Assembly: GCF_000485595.1 (NCBI RefSeq)
Contig: NW_014577244.1
Coordinates: forward strand, 586,928 to 620,603
DNA: 33,676 bases
Reading direction: 5' to 3'
Source of the DNA: Priapulus caudatus
Taxonomy: Eukaryota; Priapulida; Priapulimorpha; Priapulimorphida; Priapulidae
The position numbers and the translations under genes are program-made. Position 1 is the first letter of the stretch. Every line of letters begins with the position of its first letter. Positions 21,926 to 31,639 of this stretch are shown here, in pieces. Under the pieces are notes generated by a model. It saw only the letters and a program-made list of their open reading frames with translations, was not told the origin of the DNA and ran no database searches.

Positions 21926-22200
21926 GCACTGGCAGTTCCAACAAATCAGTAAAAATAAAAATAATGTATAATAAATCTTATTGCACCACTAATAACTCTC
22001 CTATCTGCGGTAAACAACTCCAAACTGCAAAAGAAAAGCCTAACGTCGGCGCGAATGCTGACTCTCTGCACTAAGCTGCGTACTCACCATACATAGTATT
22101 GGATTATGTATTATGTCAATCATAGAAGAGTTATTAGTGGTGCAATAAGATTTATTATACATTGTTTTTATTTTTACTGATTTGTTGGAACTGCCAGTGC
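21926..22200. mobile_element. Foldback element with 74-bp inverted arms
   Basis: Arms 21926-21999 and 22127-22200 are inverted copies with one mismatch (AAAATAATG against AAAACAATG). Outer end GCACTGGCAGTTCC, inner end AATAACTCT, spacer 127 bp. The same short peptide appears on both strands for this reason. No transposase is seen. Confidence 0.85.
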
Positions 22201-22554
22201 TCTGCTGCTCACCGGCAGAGGTGGTCCACCGTAGTTCCACGGAGGCTCGGACATCCGTGTAGAAACACGAGTCTGGAAATTCTGAAGCGCCTTGTTGTAC
22301 ATAACAGCGAGCTTTACCTATAATATTATAGGTGGAAATTCATCAATTATATATCGAATATGACCATATTATCATTCCCACCGACGTAAGGTTATACTCT
22401 CTCTAAGCAACTGTTTCGTATTTTTGCCTGATAATAAATTACATTAAATGTACATTTATGTTTTTGCAGGCTAGGGTCTAGGTTCGTGCATTTTTTGAAA
22501 TTATGGTAAATTAGTTACTTACTTACTTAGGCCTACTTACGTGGTTGGTTGGTT

Positions 22555-22852
22555 CACAGGCACTTGAAGCGTTTCAATAAAATATAATGCTAACTAAATA
22601 CGAAATCTATATTATTAGTACAAAATTCTTAATGTTTCTATACTATACTAGCTAGGCCTACTCTTTTTCACCTACGGCTACACCGCCGATAGTTTCCAAC
22701 CACTGCATTACCGGGTGCCATTGCTCTCGCGGCGCGACTGTTGCACGCTTACACTAATATAGAGAGATTACACATTAAGAATTTTGTACTAATAATATAG
22801 ATTTCGTATTTAGTTAGCATTATATTTTATTGAAACGCTTCAAGTGCCTGTG
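22555..22852. mobile_element. Foldback element with perfect 81-bp inverted arms
   Basis: Arms 22555-22635 and 22772-22852 are exact inverted copies starting CACAGGCACTTGAAGC. The spacer is 136 bp. Both flanks carry GGTTGGTT, which could be an 8-bp target duplication but lies in a TTGG repeat, so it is not decisive. Confidence 0.9.
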
Positions 22853-22909
22853 GGTTGGTTGATTGGTTGGTCGGTTGGTTGGTTGGTTGATTGATTGATT
22901 GGTTGGTTG

Positions 22910-22948
<39 letters not shown>

Positions 22949-22953
22949 GGTTG

Positions 22954-23037
<84 letters not shown>

Positions 23038-23060
23038 ATTAGTTAGTTTGTTAGTTAGTC
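22853..23060. repeat. (TTGG)n/(TTAG)n tetranucleotide repeat
   Basis: TTGG units next to the foldback element pass into about 35 TTAG units. The unit is TTAG, not the arthropod telomere unit TTAGG. Confidence 0.95.
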
Positions 23061-23200
23061 GTGTCCTCAGACGAATATCTCAAAATGCGAAGTGATAAGT
23101 TGGTTGTCACGTGACTAACGATGGCGGCAGCCAACGATGGCAGAATTACGAGGAATTCATTTGCCCGGCGGTAAGCAGAATATCGCGTTGATGCACAGGC

Positions 23201-23325
23201 GCATATACACACTATATACACGCCCGCGCCCATGCACATGCACATGTACACACTCGCACAGGCAGTCGCACACGCACCAGCACACGTACGCGCGCACACA
23301 CACGCGTACGCACACACACATGCAT
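23201..23325. repeat. CA-rich microsatellite
   Basis: Degenerate CACACG/CACATG dinucleotide-type tract. Confidence 0.75.
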
Positions 23326-23340
23326 ATTATAGACATAACA

Positions 23341-23380
23341 TCAAGAGCATATAAAGAAGGCCTTCTTTATATGCTCTTGA
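23341..23380. repeat. Perfect 40-bp palindrome
   Basis: TCAAGAGCATATAAAGAAGG is followed with no spacer by its exact reverse complement. The flanks (ATAACA left, TAACAT right) do not extend the palindrome. Confidence 0.95.
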
Positions 23381-23506
23381 TAACATGATACAGTACGCAT
23401 TCCGTCGCACTCGATCATCATCGCAGTAATCCGCGAACTACATAATCACAGTAAGGCACCGCTAATTGTCCCGCACAATCAAGACGATGACGTACAGACA
23501 TTGTCA

Positions 23507-23830
23507 GCGGCAGCAGATACAACAGCAGCAACAGCAACAGCAACAAACAACAATAGCAGCAGTAACAACAACAACAGAAGCAGCAGCACCACCACCATCA
23601 CCACCAACAGTAGCAACAGCAACAGTTGTAGTAGCATCATCATCATCAGCAGCAGCAGCCGCCGCCGCCGTCGCAGCAGCAGCAGCAGCAGCAACAACAA
23701 CAGCAACAGTAACAGCAGCAACAGTAATAGCAGCAGCAACAGCAGCAACAGCAGTAGCAGTAGCATCATCATCGTCATTATCAGCAGCAGCAGCAGCGAC
23801 AGCCGCCGCCGACGCAGCAGCGGCAGCACA
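23507..23830. repeat. CAG/CAA/CAT trinucleotide tract
   Basis: About 320 bases of imperfect CAG/CAA/CAT triplets with short CCG runs. It is open in several frames on both strands (poly-Ser, poly-Ala, poly-Leu readings). It may be coding or non-coding; no flanking exon supports a protein. Confidence 0.9.
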
Positions 23831-23880
23831 GTGGTGATAGCTCGCTCTTAATGAATTCGGCAGCTTCCCGGGCGCGAGCA

Positions 23881-24499
23881 TGAATAATACCGGTCTCTCC
23901 TTCTCTCTGCGACAAAGCGCCGCTCGAAATTATCACCCATTCTTTTCGCCGCCTATCGGGAAATTGCGTCTCGACTGCTAATCACCGTGAGGGGGTCTCG
24001 CTGCTGCTATTTGCCACACGGGGGCGCTCTGCTCGCCCTGCTCCCACCGATACGGCGTCGTCAAGTCGACCAGCTGGTGCCTCGGCGACGATTTTAGACA
24101 TTTCGTGACACTTGCCGACTTTGTGATCCCGTCGTCAACGTCGTCGTCGGCGGCGGTGTTTTCGCAGTGAGCGCGCGTGTGTGCAGTGAGTGCGTTGAGC
24201 AGCTTTGATGAGGGAAGGGGCGCGCGGGTGCAGCGAGCCAGGTATACGCGCTGTCTTATTACGGCATTCCGCATCAAAGAGCACCAACCGTATAATGCTT
24301 ATTAACCACGTACGGCGACTGCCGCCTCGATTCATTACGCCGAACTCTAATATACTAGTGGCCGACAGCCATACGTTAATTGCCGCCGAGAGCGAACGCA
24401 TCGGCAACAACAATTCTAATTTCATCGCTTTGCAAAGACGCTGTGCTCGTTGTCTCTCTCGCATCGCTTCTCGGTCGTCACGGGACAATCAAACGTAGA
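23881..24499. other. CpG-rich block, possible regulatory or 5' exon sequence
   Basis: The base composition is clearly more GC- and CpG-rich than its neighbours, with initiator-like GCAGTGAG words (24165-24195) and a donor-like CAG|GTATAC at 24241 on the plus strand. It lies inside the long intron of the minus-strand receptor gene. It could be the start of another transcript. The ORFs on both strands are unconvincing. Confidence 0.25.
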
Positions 24500-24828
24500 A
24501 ATTCATGTGCTTATTTGTCACAATATATCTTGTTACGCATGCACTGACGCATTAGACTGCTATACCAAGTCAATTTTTTCTAAATTAAATAAATAATAGA
24601 AACTGTTTCCTGAAGATAAAGCTGCTTAGATGTTCTACATAACGGGAAAATTGCCGCGTTTAAGTCCCATTCTGCATCATCTACTGAATCAACAGTTGTG
24701 TTATAATCTATTGTTATGATTTATTACTGGCCAGTTATCTCTACATGGGATATATTGACAAGGTGTCAGCATGTAGCCTGTAGGCAGCATATGATTTTGC
24801 AAGTAATAATTGAAGACGCGTTTATTAC

Positions 24829-24922
24829 CTCTAAGGCTGGCTCGTAGGCGGCTAGCACCGTAGCATTCACAGTTCCGTTAATTGTCCACGGATGCAAATC
24901 CTCAGCATTCTGCGCCATCATT
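24829..24922 (-). CDS. Receptor guanylyl cyclase exon, ligand-binding domain (copy A)
   Basis: This exon is one base plus 31 codons, acceptor GTGATAG and donor GAG|GTAATA. It reads AQNAEDLHPWTINGTVNATV and LAAYEPALE. The PW motif followed by an alanine/tyrosine-rich helix is what follows the F-x-x-x-[DI] strand in ANF-receptor domains. The first base completes an arginine codon with the preceding exon (25572-25680), and the phase-0 end fits 14176-14310. The copy at 31383-31487 is 11 bases longer and frameshifted. Confidence 0.75.
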
Positions 24923-25059
24923 CTATCACGAAGAAACACATTTAGTCGATATTATTAACGGGTCTATGTGGAGCATTTTGTGCAAGTGGGTTGTTCTATA
25001 AAACTTCTTCTATAAATGCAATATAAACGTACCCGATGTATCATTAACTATACAACTTC

Positions 25060-25404
25060 TTCTGCTTGCATCTATGACAAATACGACATACGCATATACG
25101 CTCTCCTATGACACTATTTGTCATAGGAAGAATCTTCCTATGACAAATACGACATACGCATATACGCTCTCCTATGACACTATTTGTCATAGAACAATTC
25201 TTCATATGACAAATATTGGCGAGTTAACTTCGTTCCGCTTTACAGCTGAAATTTACTGCTTGCGTTCATAATAGCGCTTCTAAACTCCTGTGATGCGCAC
25301 AACACATACAACAATATTTGTCATAGGAAGAATCTTCCTATGACAAATAGTGTCAGAGGAAAGCGTATATGCGTATGTCGTATTTGTCATAGATGATAGC
25401 AGAA
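25060..25404. mobile_element. MITE with TTTGTCATAGG inverted ends (M1)
   Basis: The ends TTCTGCTTGCATCTATGAC and ATGATAGCAGAA enclose long inverted arms built from ACGACATACGCATATACG and CTATGACACTATTTG, with a short palindrome TTGTCATAGGAAGA-A-TCTTCCTATGACAA. The left arm carries the CTATGACAAATACG module twice. The centre (25213-25297) is non-coding. Confidence 0.8.
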
Positions 25405-25571
25405 CAGGCTAAACTATTCGACATGCACCTTCTTACATATTATTATCTCCATCATCATTGAATACACTATCCGGTTATGCCCTGTCCCATCTCCGGACTT
25501 TTAAGCGATTCCTACCCCCAAGCGAAAACCCTCGTAGCCTTCCGCCCGTGCATATTCATTCTCAGCTATAC

Positions 25572-25680
25572 CTTGGGATGATGAATGTGTACTCGTCACT
25601 TCGCAGACCTATACGGTGGGCTTCTACTAAAACCCTACTCTCGGACTCGTATGAAGCCGTCTCAAGGCAGAGTAGCAGTA
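25572..25680 (-). CDS. Receptor guanylyl cyclase exon, ligand-binding domain (copy A)
   Basis: This exon is two bases, 35 codons and two bases, with acceptor TTTTTTCTAG (good pyrimidine tract) and donor CCAAG|GTATAG. It reads LLLCLETASYESESRVLVEA, HRIGLRSDEYTFIIP. The family pattern is a V-[IV]-x-x-[CL]-x strand, a helix ending L-x-x-A-x-x-x-G-[LM], and E-Y-x-F-[IF]. Phase 1 on the 5' side matches the exon at 26367 (and 32982), and phase 2 on the 3' side matches 24829-24922. It sits between two inverted MITE copies. Confidence 0.8.
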
Positions 25681-26030
25681 CTAGAAAAAAGTTTTAGCCA
25701 TTTACATACTGCGAGGTGTACTTTTTCAGTCGCGTAGGTGCTAAGCACTTAGACGGCCTAAATGAGCAAAACACATCAACGTTTATTTCCACAAATAGAC
25801 ACGCGTGGCGTTGATATATCTGGTTAAAAATATACCCGTTCGTTCCTTGCGTTACGAAACGTTATAAAACAGACTAGTTTGTGCGAAAAGCTGGTAACTA
25901 AAGTCGCTAAATTATTAACAACAAAAAACACTGCAAACCCGACCGCTCGGAAAACGACAAAGGTGTCGTCCAAGCTTTGTCACAAACACACATAATAAAA
26001 TCGAACATCAAAGTGACGTGAATATCAACA

Positions 26031-26345
26031 TGTTCTGCTAGCATCTATGACAAATACGACATACGCATAATTATACCCTCTCCTATGACACTATATATTT
26101 GTCATAGGAAAATTCTTCCTATGACAAATATTGTTGTATGTGGTGTGCGCATCATAGGAGTTTAGGCGCGCTATTATAAACGCAAGCAGTGAATTTCAGC
26201 TGTAAAGCGAAACGAAGTTGACTCGCCAGTATTTGTCAGTAGGAAGAATCGCCACCGGTAGGTAGGAAGAATCTTCCTATGACAAATAGTGTCATAGGAG
26301 AGCGTATATGCGTATGTCGTATTTGTCATAGATGCAAGCAGAACA
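26031..26345. mobile_element. MITE of the same family, inverted (M2)
   Basis: The ends TGTTCTGCTAGCATC and GCAAGCAGAACA are inverted copies. The centre is the reverse complement of that in M1. It lies about 20 bp from the donor of the truncated receptor exon. M1 and M2 face each other around the exon at 25572-25680. Confidence 0.8.
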
Positions 26346-26366
26346 AGCTGCGCGCGTCGCACGCAC

Positions 26367-26502
26367 CTCGACCGTCATCCGCCATGGCGCGCACGACGTC
26401 GGCAATCTCGTCGTCGGTCACGCGACGTTTCATGTTGTCGGTTCTCAGGTGGATGTGCTGTCTGACGGTGAATCCGGCCGCCGTCAGCCTCGCGTTTGCC
26501 AA
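26367..26502 (-). pseudogene. Truncated receptor guanylyl cyclase exon, ligand-binding domain (copy A)
   Basis: The minus strand reads ANARLTAAGFTVRQHI, LRTDNMKRRVTDDEIAD and VVRAMADDGR, ending at donor CGAG|GTGCGT in phase 1, which fits the next exon at 25680. This matches the ANF-receptor stretch before the V-[VI]-x-x-[CL] strand. Homology to copy B (32982-33192) stops at about 26502, inside the exon. To the right the sequence is unrelated and a stop codon precedes the frame, so copy A lacks the exon's 5' part. A MITE lies about 20 bp past the donor. Confidence 0.65.
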
Positions 26503-26605
26503 ACATTACTGGTCGCTATATGACGCCTGTCCATTACAAATATTGCTCACGTGCGTCGTGCCACTTACGCCAGAGAGGTAAATTATAATTTGTATAGGTA
26601 ATAAT

Positions 26606-26800
26606 CCCTTCACATACACGGATTTTTCTTACGAGTCTTTACGGATCGCACAATTCGTAAAAGTACACGGATCCTTACGATTTGGCTACTTTTACAAGCG
26701 ATTTACGTGTTATTACGAGCTAATTACGGTTTATTACGGATTAATTTATTACGAGTTATTACGATGTATTTACGGCAAAATGCCACGATTTGTTAAGAGT
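26606..26800. repeat. Left terminal and subterminal repeats of the element
   Basis: Terminal inverted repeat at 26606-26660, followed by spaced TTACGAG/TTACGG words about every 10-20 bp. Confidence 0.8.
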
Positions 26801-27077
26801 TGTCACGTGAAGATTGTGAAGATTTAGGTGTTAATTCGACCAAAAAACTAAATTATCTTAATATTATTTCTTGCTCTATATCACATTTCAACAGGGTGCT
26901 ACTTCTCCGATAATATTTCAGTGAATGATAAATCCTATGTATGTAGAAAGTAACAACAATTTTATATGGTAAATATTTAATACTAAAATTCTCCCATTAG
27001 CATTAAACATAAACAACCCTTTGTTCAAACATGATATAAAAAAAGTCTATTGTAGTAGTCAGTTTGGATACATGAGC

Positions 27078-28160
27078 TCAAGCATCAAATTGAAAGTCAT
27101 AATATCCTTCACATGAACACATTGTAGTACACCCAAGTCCAGCTTCATGGCATCTACCTTTCCTTGTGCATAGAGGCAAAACTTTACATCCACAACGGAG
27201 AAGCTCTCGACAAGCCTTGGCCGCTTCAGGTAGATCAGTCCAGTGGTATCCATCAAGTTGCAACTTTCCTCCACCCATAGTCCTCTGGCGATGGTTTGTC
27301 GGTGAGTGGTGTGACACCAAGGAACCATCTCTCGCAGGCACTACTCAAAGTTTCTCTCTCGATGTGATCGAACAAAAGCAAATCTTAGCAATTACAGTTC
27401 CTGAATCAGCTGCCAGAAGCGGAAGGTGGGGCTTCTTTCCTCCATCCTTATTTTTCATGTACTACTATTTTCATCTCCTTTTTTTAACTGTTCATATGCC
27501 CCATATTCCAGTTAAGCAAGAGCCAGTGCAGTGACTTGCATAGATATATGAGTCTGCTCTACCCGATGTTGCCACGCCACTGTCAGTCAGTATAGTAATC
27601 CAGCCAGATTCATCCAGGAGATCACTAACGATTTTCCAAAAATTCATCTCTGTGTGAAGTCCCCCTAACATTGGAATGATTCGATCTTCACCATATTATT
27701 TTCATTTTTATTTTCATTTTTATTTTCATTTTTATTTTTATTTTTATTTCACTATATTCATTTGGCCAGGCCCACTGAACATACTTCACGAGAGCAAACA
27801 GCGGCTGGTCACAGGCAATCACAGGTACTTGTTCTGGATTTAAGTATTTAGTGATAGTCTGCAGGGTGTCTATGCCATGCTTAATCATTGATAAGGTTGC
27901 AGCTTTCTCTTGGAATAGAGGAAGGAGGATACCTACCCCAAGGGGGGTTGTTTTCTATGCCACACACAGCTGGCTGGCAGAGATTGATGTGCGCTGGTCA
28001 CGGAGTAATGTTTTGTCATCACATATTCTTTCATCTCTCTGTAGTCAACTGCGTGGCAATCTTTTAGCCATGCTCTACTCATCATTGCAAACATCATCAA
28101 AACACTTGGTCTTTTTTCTGGCAACTTTAATAGTCTTACTCACTGAGGCATCCACGAGCT
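27078..28160 (-). pseudogene. Decayed ORF of a repeated metazoan protein family with Cys-rich C-terminus
   Basis: Minus-strand pieces read, in order, ILLPLFQEKAATLSMIKHGI, YLNPEQVPVIACDQPLFALV, KYVQWAWPNEY, then GGLHTEMNFWKIVSDLLDES and GWITILTDSGVATSGRADSY, and finally WTDLPEAAKACRELLRCGCK with a Cys-rich tail (CTRKGRC, CTTMCSC). I know this order from uncharacterised proteins that occur in many copies in invertebrate genomes, with motifs LNPGQ-P-x-x-x-DQPL, GGLHIEM and a Cys-rich end. No catalytic function is established to my knowledge. Its position between inverted repeats suggests it is the element's own protein. Frames are broken in several places, one by a simple-repeat insertion. Confidence 0.7.
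27697..27752. repeat. 12-bp simple repeat interrupting the element ORF
   Basis: Units of ATTTTCATTTTT and ATTTTT lie exactly between the codons for WPNEY and GEDRI. ATATT (AATAT on the coding strand) flanks both sides. Confidence 0.85.
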
Positions 28161-28440
28161 AGAACTACAAAATATTCCTGGTTGGCCAACCTGTATTGGA
28201 CCTGAAGCAGGCCTCACAGCTGAAAGTTTATCATACCACGAGACTCTACTTGATTTCGCCTCAGTCTACAGCTTGAAAAATACTGGATATCCCTGTACCA
28301 TGAAAACGAACTCCTTGGCTGTTGAGAAAGCAGGGATTGTGGCTCCAGCTCGATTCGACTAGCCTCCACGGCTCATATAAGCCTTATTTCCGAAGATTTA
28401 TCGGGCGAATTATTCGCCGTCTGATGTCGGTACTTCTCTG

Positions 28441-28650
28441 TCACTTGGCACTTGTGCTAAGTTGTTCTGCAAGTGCTAGAGTCAGCGCTATGTAGTTTAT
28501 GCGCTCGAGGCCCAATGAATGCAGCTGCTCAACAGACTCTATATTAACTACTCCGAGTGTGCTATCTTGATTACCGTATATAAAGAGGCAAGGCATCCTC
28601 TGGATCTGTAGTCCTACTGTAGACCTTTTTGTACTTTTATTTTGGGTCAT
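28441..28650 (-). pseudogene. Likely N-terminal fragment of the same decayed ORF
   Basis: An open minus-strand stretch reads VNIESVEQLHSLGLERINYI and ALTLALAEQL. It resembles, only weakly, the LLN-x-x-GH-x-x-SY region found N-terminal in the family. Position and strand agree. The sequence between it and 28160 is too broken to join. Confidence 0.35.
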
Positions 28651-29837
28651 GGTGAAGGCATATTAAGAATGGTGGCGATAAGCTGAGGCAGCTTTGAAGC
28701 TTGTCCTTGTGGCATCCGTAAATATTGTATTTACTTGTGCCATTCATGTCAGGGTAGGATACAATGTTTACAATTGGATACTTGGATGCTAGGGTAGATT
28801 TGACAAACGGCAGCAAGTTAACCCATTTTAATTGTTTTCTGGCTTGTCAAATATGTCTTTCCAAAATCTGTTTAGCCACGCTTTACATCTCGGAGAGGCA
28901 TCCGTATCGTGATCGCTGATTTACTTCCGCTCAGTAGGTCACCGCAGGCCTGCTGTGAACAATAGGCATTCTACTCACGCACGAGATGACTGCTCCGTGA
29001 CCACTGCCTTGGAAGTGATTAGCAGGCTTAATCTTTCAGTCTCGTTCGATTTACATCACTGTCTACGCCAAGTCTCTTCCGGCCTTCATACATGGTGTGT
29101 GAAGGTCTTGCAGGTGGGCGAAAATGTACGTGGCCGATCTCTCCATGCGAGCCTTTCGGTGATGTGTGACAGCCAGCTCTGCAAAACACCGTGGCTTTAA
29201 AGTAATTGCCTTTTTCTGTCATCTTGTTTCTCTGCTGAATTTCTTCGTATATCGAACGGTAGCGGTTTCTGAATGCAGTGAGGCAATCAAAGTGATATTT
29301 AGAATTCCTGGCTTATCACATCAACTGCTGCATATTTGGCCGAGTAGAACTGAATGATGAACGAGGAGCGTAATTAAAGCAAACAATTTTTTAATTTTTT
29401 TTTTAAATTTTAAGCCCGCTAATTAAAATCTTTAAAAAGCGTCAGTCAGTCCACTCTCCAGATAATTAGCCCATTAGTCAAATAATCGAATTCATGACCT
29501 TAAAACATTATTTTAGACACCAACATCAATTTAAAATATCTCAATTAGACCCAACGATATGAAACAAGTAGAATGCACTGCGTTTTTCCGATGGCGCCAT
29601 TTAACAAATAATCCAGGAATATGGGCCGCCAACCGGAAGTTGATAGCATGCGGGCACACCACCTTCTAAAATTGATCAACGTAATACGCTACCGCTAAAC
29701 CACGAAAAAACTTTTTGTCTGGCCGTGTAAATATTTTGACCCTAATCTAGGCCCTAAGCGTCATACAAGAAGAGAACAACTCTGATAACAACTGATAAAT
29801 AACGTGTTCGATTTTTGCAGGGCCTTTTCCCAAATCG
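28651..29837. other. Interior of the element, nothing firm
   Basis: A minus-strand reading at 29028-29222 (ATVFCRAGCHTSPKGSHGE) may be more of the element's protein, but I do not recognise it. A T run lies at 29383-29410. Confidence 0.25.
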
Positions 29838-30383
29838 TTAATACAATACGTAAAGAATATCGTAAAGTGTAGTCGTATCTATTCGTAAACGATTAGCTCG
29901 TAAACAACCTCGTAACATAATGCGTAAAGCATTGTAACACGACCGAACTGAAAATCGTAAACAAGACTTAAGCACTCGTAATAAATCCGTAAAATCATCC
30001 GTAAAACACAATCGTAATCTAAACCATACGCGAAATCGTAACAACTAAATTGTTACGAGTCATTTATTCGGATCTTGCGAGCAGTTTACGGATGGTTTAC
30101 CGTGATTGTTTGCGAGCGGTTTAGCGATACTTAAACGGATTGTTAAACGAGTTATTTACCAGGAAAAAATCAATCCCGTGGACACTCCCCCGTGAGAAGG
30201 TTTTTGACAATAGTCAAGAAAAAGTTTGCCTCTCATTTCACGAAATCCTTACGAGTCGTGTCTGCGAGTTTGACGAAGTTGAATACAGAGATCACCAGCA
30301 AGTTATTTAGAATGCTTGCGATTGACTAGCGAGTTGGGCGATCCGTAAGGACTCGTAAGAAAATCCGTGTATGTTGAAGGGGG
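29838..30383. repeat. Right terminal and subterminal repeats of the element
   Basis: Spaced CGTAA words (TCGTAA, CCGTAA) from about 29850 to 30030, mixed orientation after that, and the terminal inverted repeat at about 30330-30383. Confidence 0.8.
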
Positions 30384-30718
30384 TAGACGAGATCGCCTTT
30401 CTACCGTCGTAACCATGAGTATATCGCTTTGTCTACCCTCGCTATTCGTTTCTATTAAATATTGTAGATCATTATTATACTCTTGTCACACGTGCCATTA
30501 AGACTACGTTAGGCTGGCCTCACAGTTAACACTGTTAGTGGCTAAGCACAACAAATTATAATATTGTGCACATTCGGGTAGAATTGTAAAGTTTTGTGCT
30601 ACTTGGATTCCTGAAGATGATATGATCTGATATAGTGCTAATTACGCAGTGCTACCTCGTGGCCTACAGTGATTACCTAGTAATTTCTTTAGTCAACTGC
30701 ACTGATATAACATCAATA

Positions 30719-30758
<40 letters not shown>

Positions 30759-30995
30759 GTATTATTATTATTATAATAACAACGACAACAACAACAATAA
30801 CATAAAATAATAATAATAATAATAGGGCCTAATAACGATAATAATTAAATAATAATTCAGACGTGGCATAGTGCAGCATCCGCTCAACCGTCAGATGCGC
30901 TGCTAATTAACACCATATACAAAATTATGAGAAACTGAAGGTTAGAAGATTCCTCAAATGTGTACAAAATTGTGCATTTCTACTCAAAAGTGCAC
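30384..30995. other. AT-rich flank with AAT microsatellite
   Basis: An (AAT)n run with ACA/ATA interruptions covers about 30711-30850. No gene seen. Confidence 0.7.
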
Positions 30996-31382
30996 AATTC
31001 ATGTGCTTATTTGTCACAATATATCTTGTTACGCATGCACTGACGCATTAGACTGGGCTATGACAGCTCAAGTCAATTTTTTGCTAGATTCCCAATATAA
31101 GAATAGAAACTGTAAAATTCGCTGAAGATTAAAAGGCTGGCTTAGCATGTCCTTTCTTACATAACGGGAAAAATTGGCCGCGTGTTAGTCCCATTCTGCT
31201 TGCATCTACTGCGTCAAACAAGTTGTGCCTTATAATCTATTGTTAGTGATTTAGTTACTGCGGCAGTTATCTCTACATGGCGATACTAATTGTTTACAAG
31301 GTGGTCAAGCATGTACAGCCTGTAGGCATAGCTAGTAATGAAATTTTGCAACCGTAATGAATTGAAGATCGCGTTTTATTAC

Positions 31383-31487
31383 CTCTAAAGGCTGCTCGTA
31401 AAGGCGGCCTTAGGCAGCCAGTCAGCCATTCACAGTTCCGTAATTGTCCACGGAATTAAATCCTCAGGCAATTCTGCGCCAATCATT
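31383..31487 (-). pseudogene. Frameshifted copy of a ligand-binding exon (copy B)
   Basis: This is the counterpart of 24829-24922, with 105 bases against 94. Extra bases scattered through the stretch destroy the frame while the surrounding words stay recognisable (GTCCACGGA, ATTCTGCGCC). The insertion-heavy pattern resembles raw long-read error. Confidence 0.65.
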
Positions 31488-31639
31488 CTAGTCAGCGAAG
31501 AAACACAGGTTTATGTCGATATATTAACGGGTCTATGTGGCAAGCATTTTGTGCAAAGTGGGTTGTTCTAATAAAACTTCTTCTAATTTTAAATTGCAAT
31601 ATAAAACCGTACACCGATGTATCAATTACTATACATACT

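Larger units (their letters stand above)
24500..26502 (+). repeat. Second direct repeat, copy A
   Basis: Repeated in the same orientation at 30996-33116. It begins at AATTCATGTGCTTATTTG and ends inside a receptor exon. It holds three ligand-binding exons and two inverted MITEs. Confidence 0.95.
26606..30383 (-). mobile_element. 3.8-kb DNA transposon-like element with terminal and subterminal repeats
   Basis: The two ends are inverted copies of about 50 bp: CCCTTCACATACACGG on the left, and on the right, read inverted, CCCCCTTCAACATACACGG, continuing ATTTTCTTACGAGTC and TTACGGATCGC. Inside each end are many TTACG words on the left (about ten in 26630-26800) and CGTAA words on the right (about fourteen in 29838-30370), so the subterminal arrays are also inverted. 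The interior holds a decayed minus-strand ORF. I see no clear target duplication. The element separates the two copies of the second repeat. Confidence 0.75.

Noticed and set aside
22853-23060. Interstitial arthropod telomere repeat
   Set aside because: The unit is TTAG, four bases, not TTAGG.
23466-23881. Poly-Gln/Ala/Ser/Leu proteins on both strands
   Set aside because: Long open frames in four or more frames are expected from CAG/CAA triplets. No flanking exon or splice support.
24135-24498. Overlapping ORFs of about 100 codons on both strands
   Set aside because: They overlap each other in a CpG-rich stretch where stop codons are rare, and neither shows a recognisable domain.
25458-25697. 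79-codon plus-strand ORF
   Set aside because: Antisense to the receptor exon at 25572-25680, whose minus-strand reading has splice sites, matching phases and family motifs.
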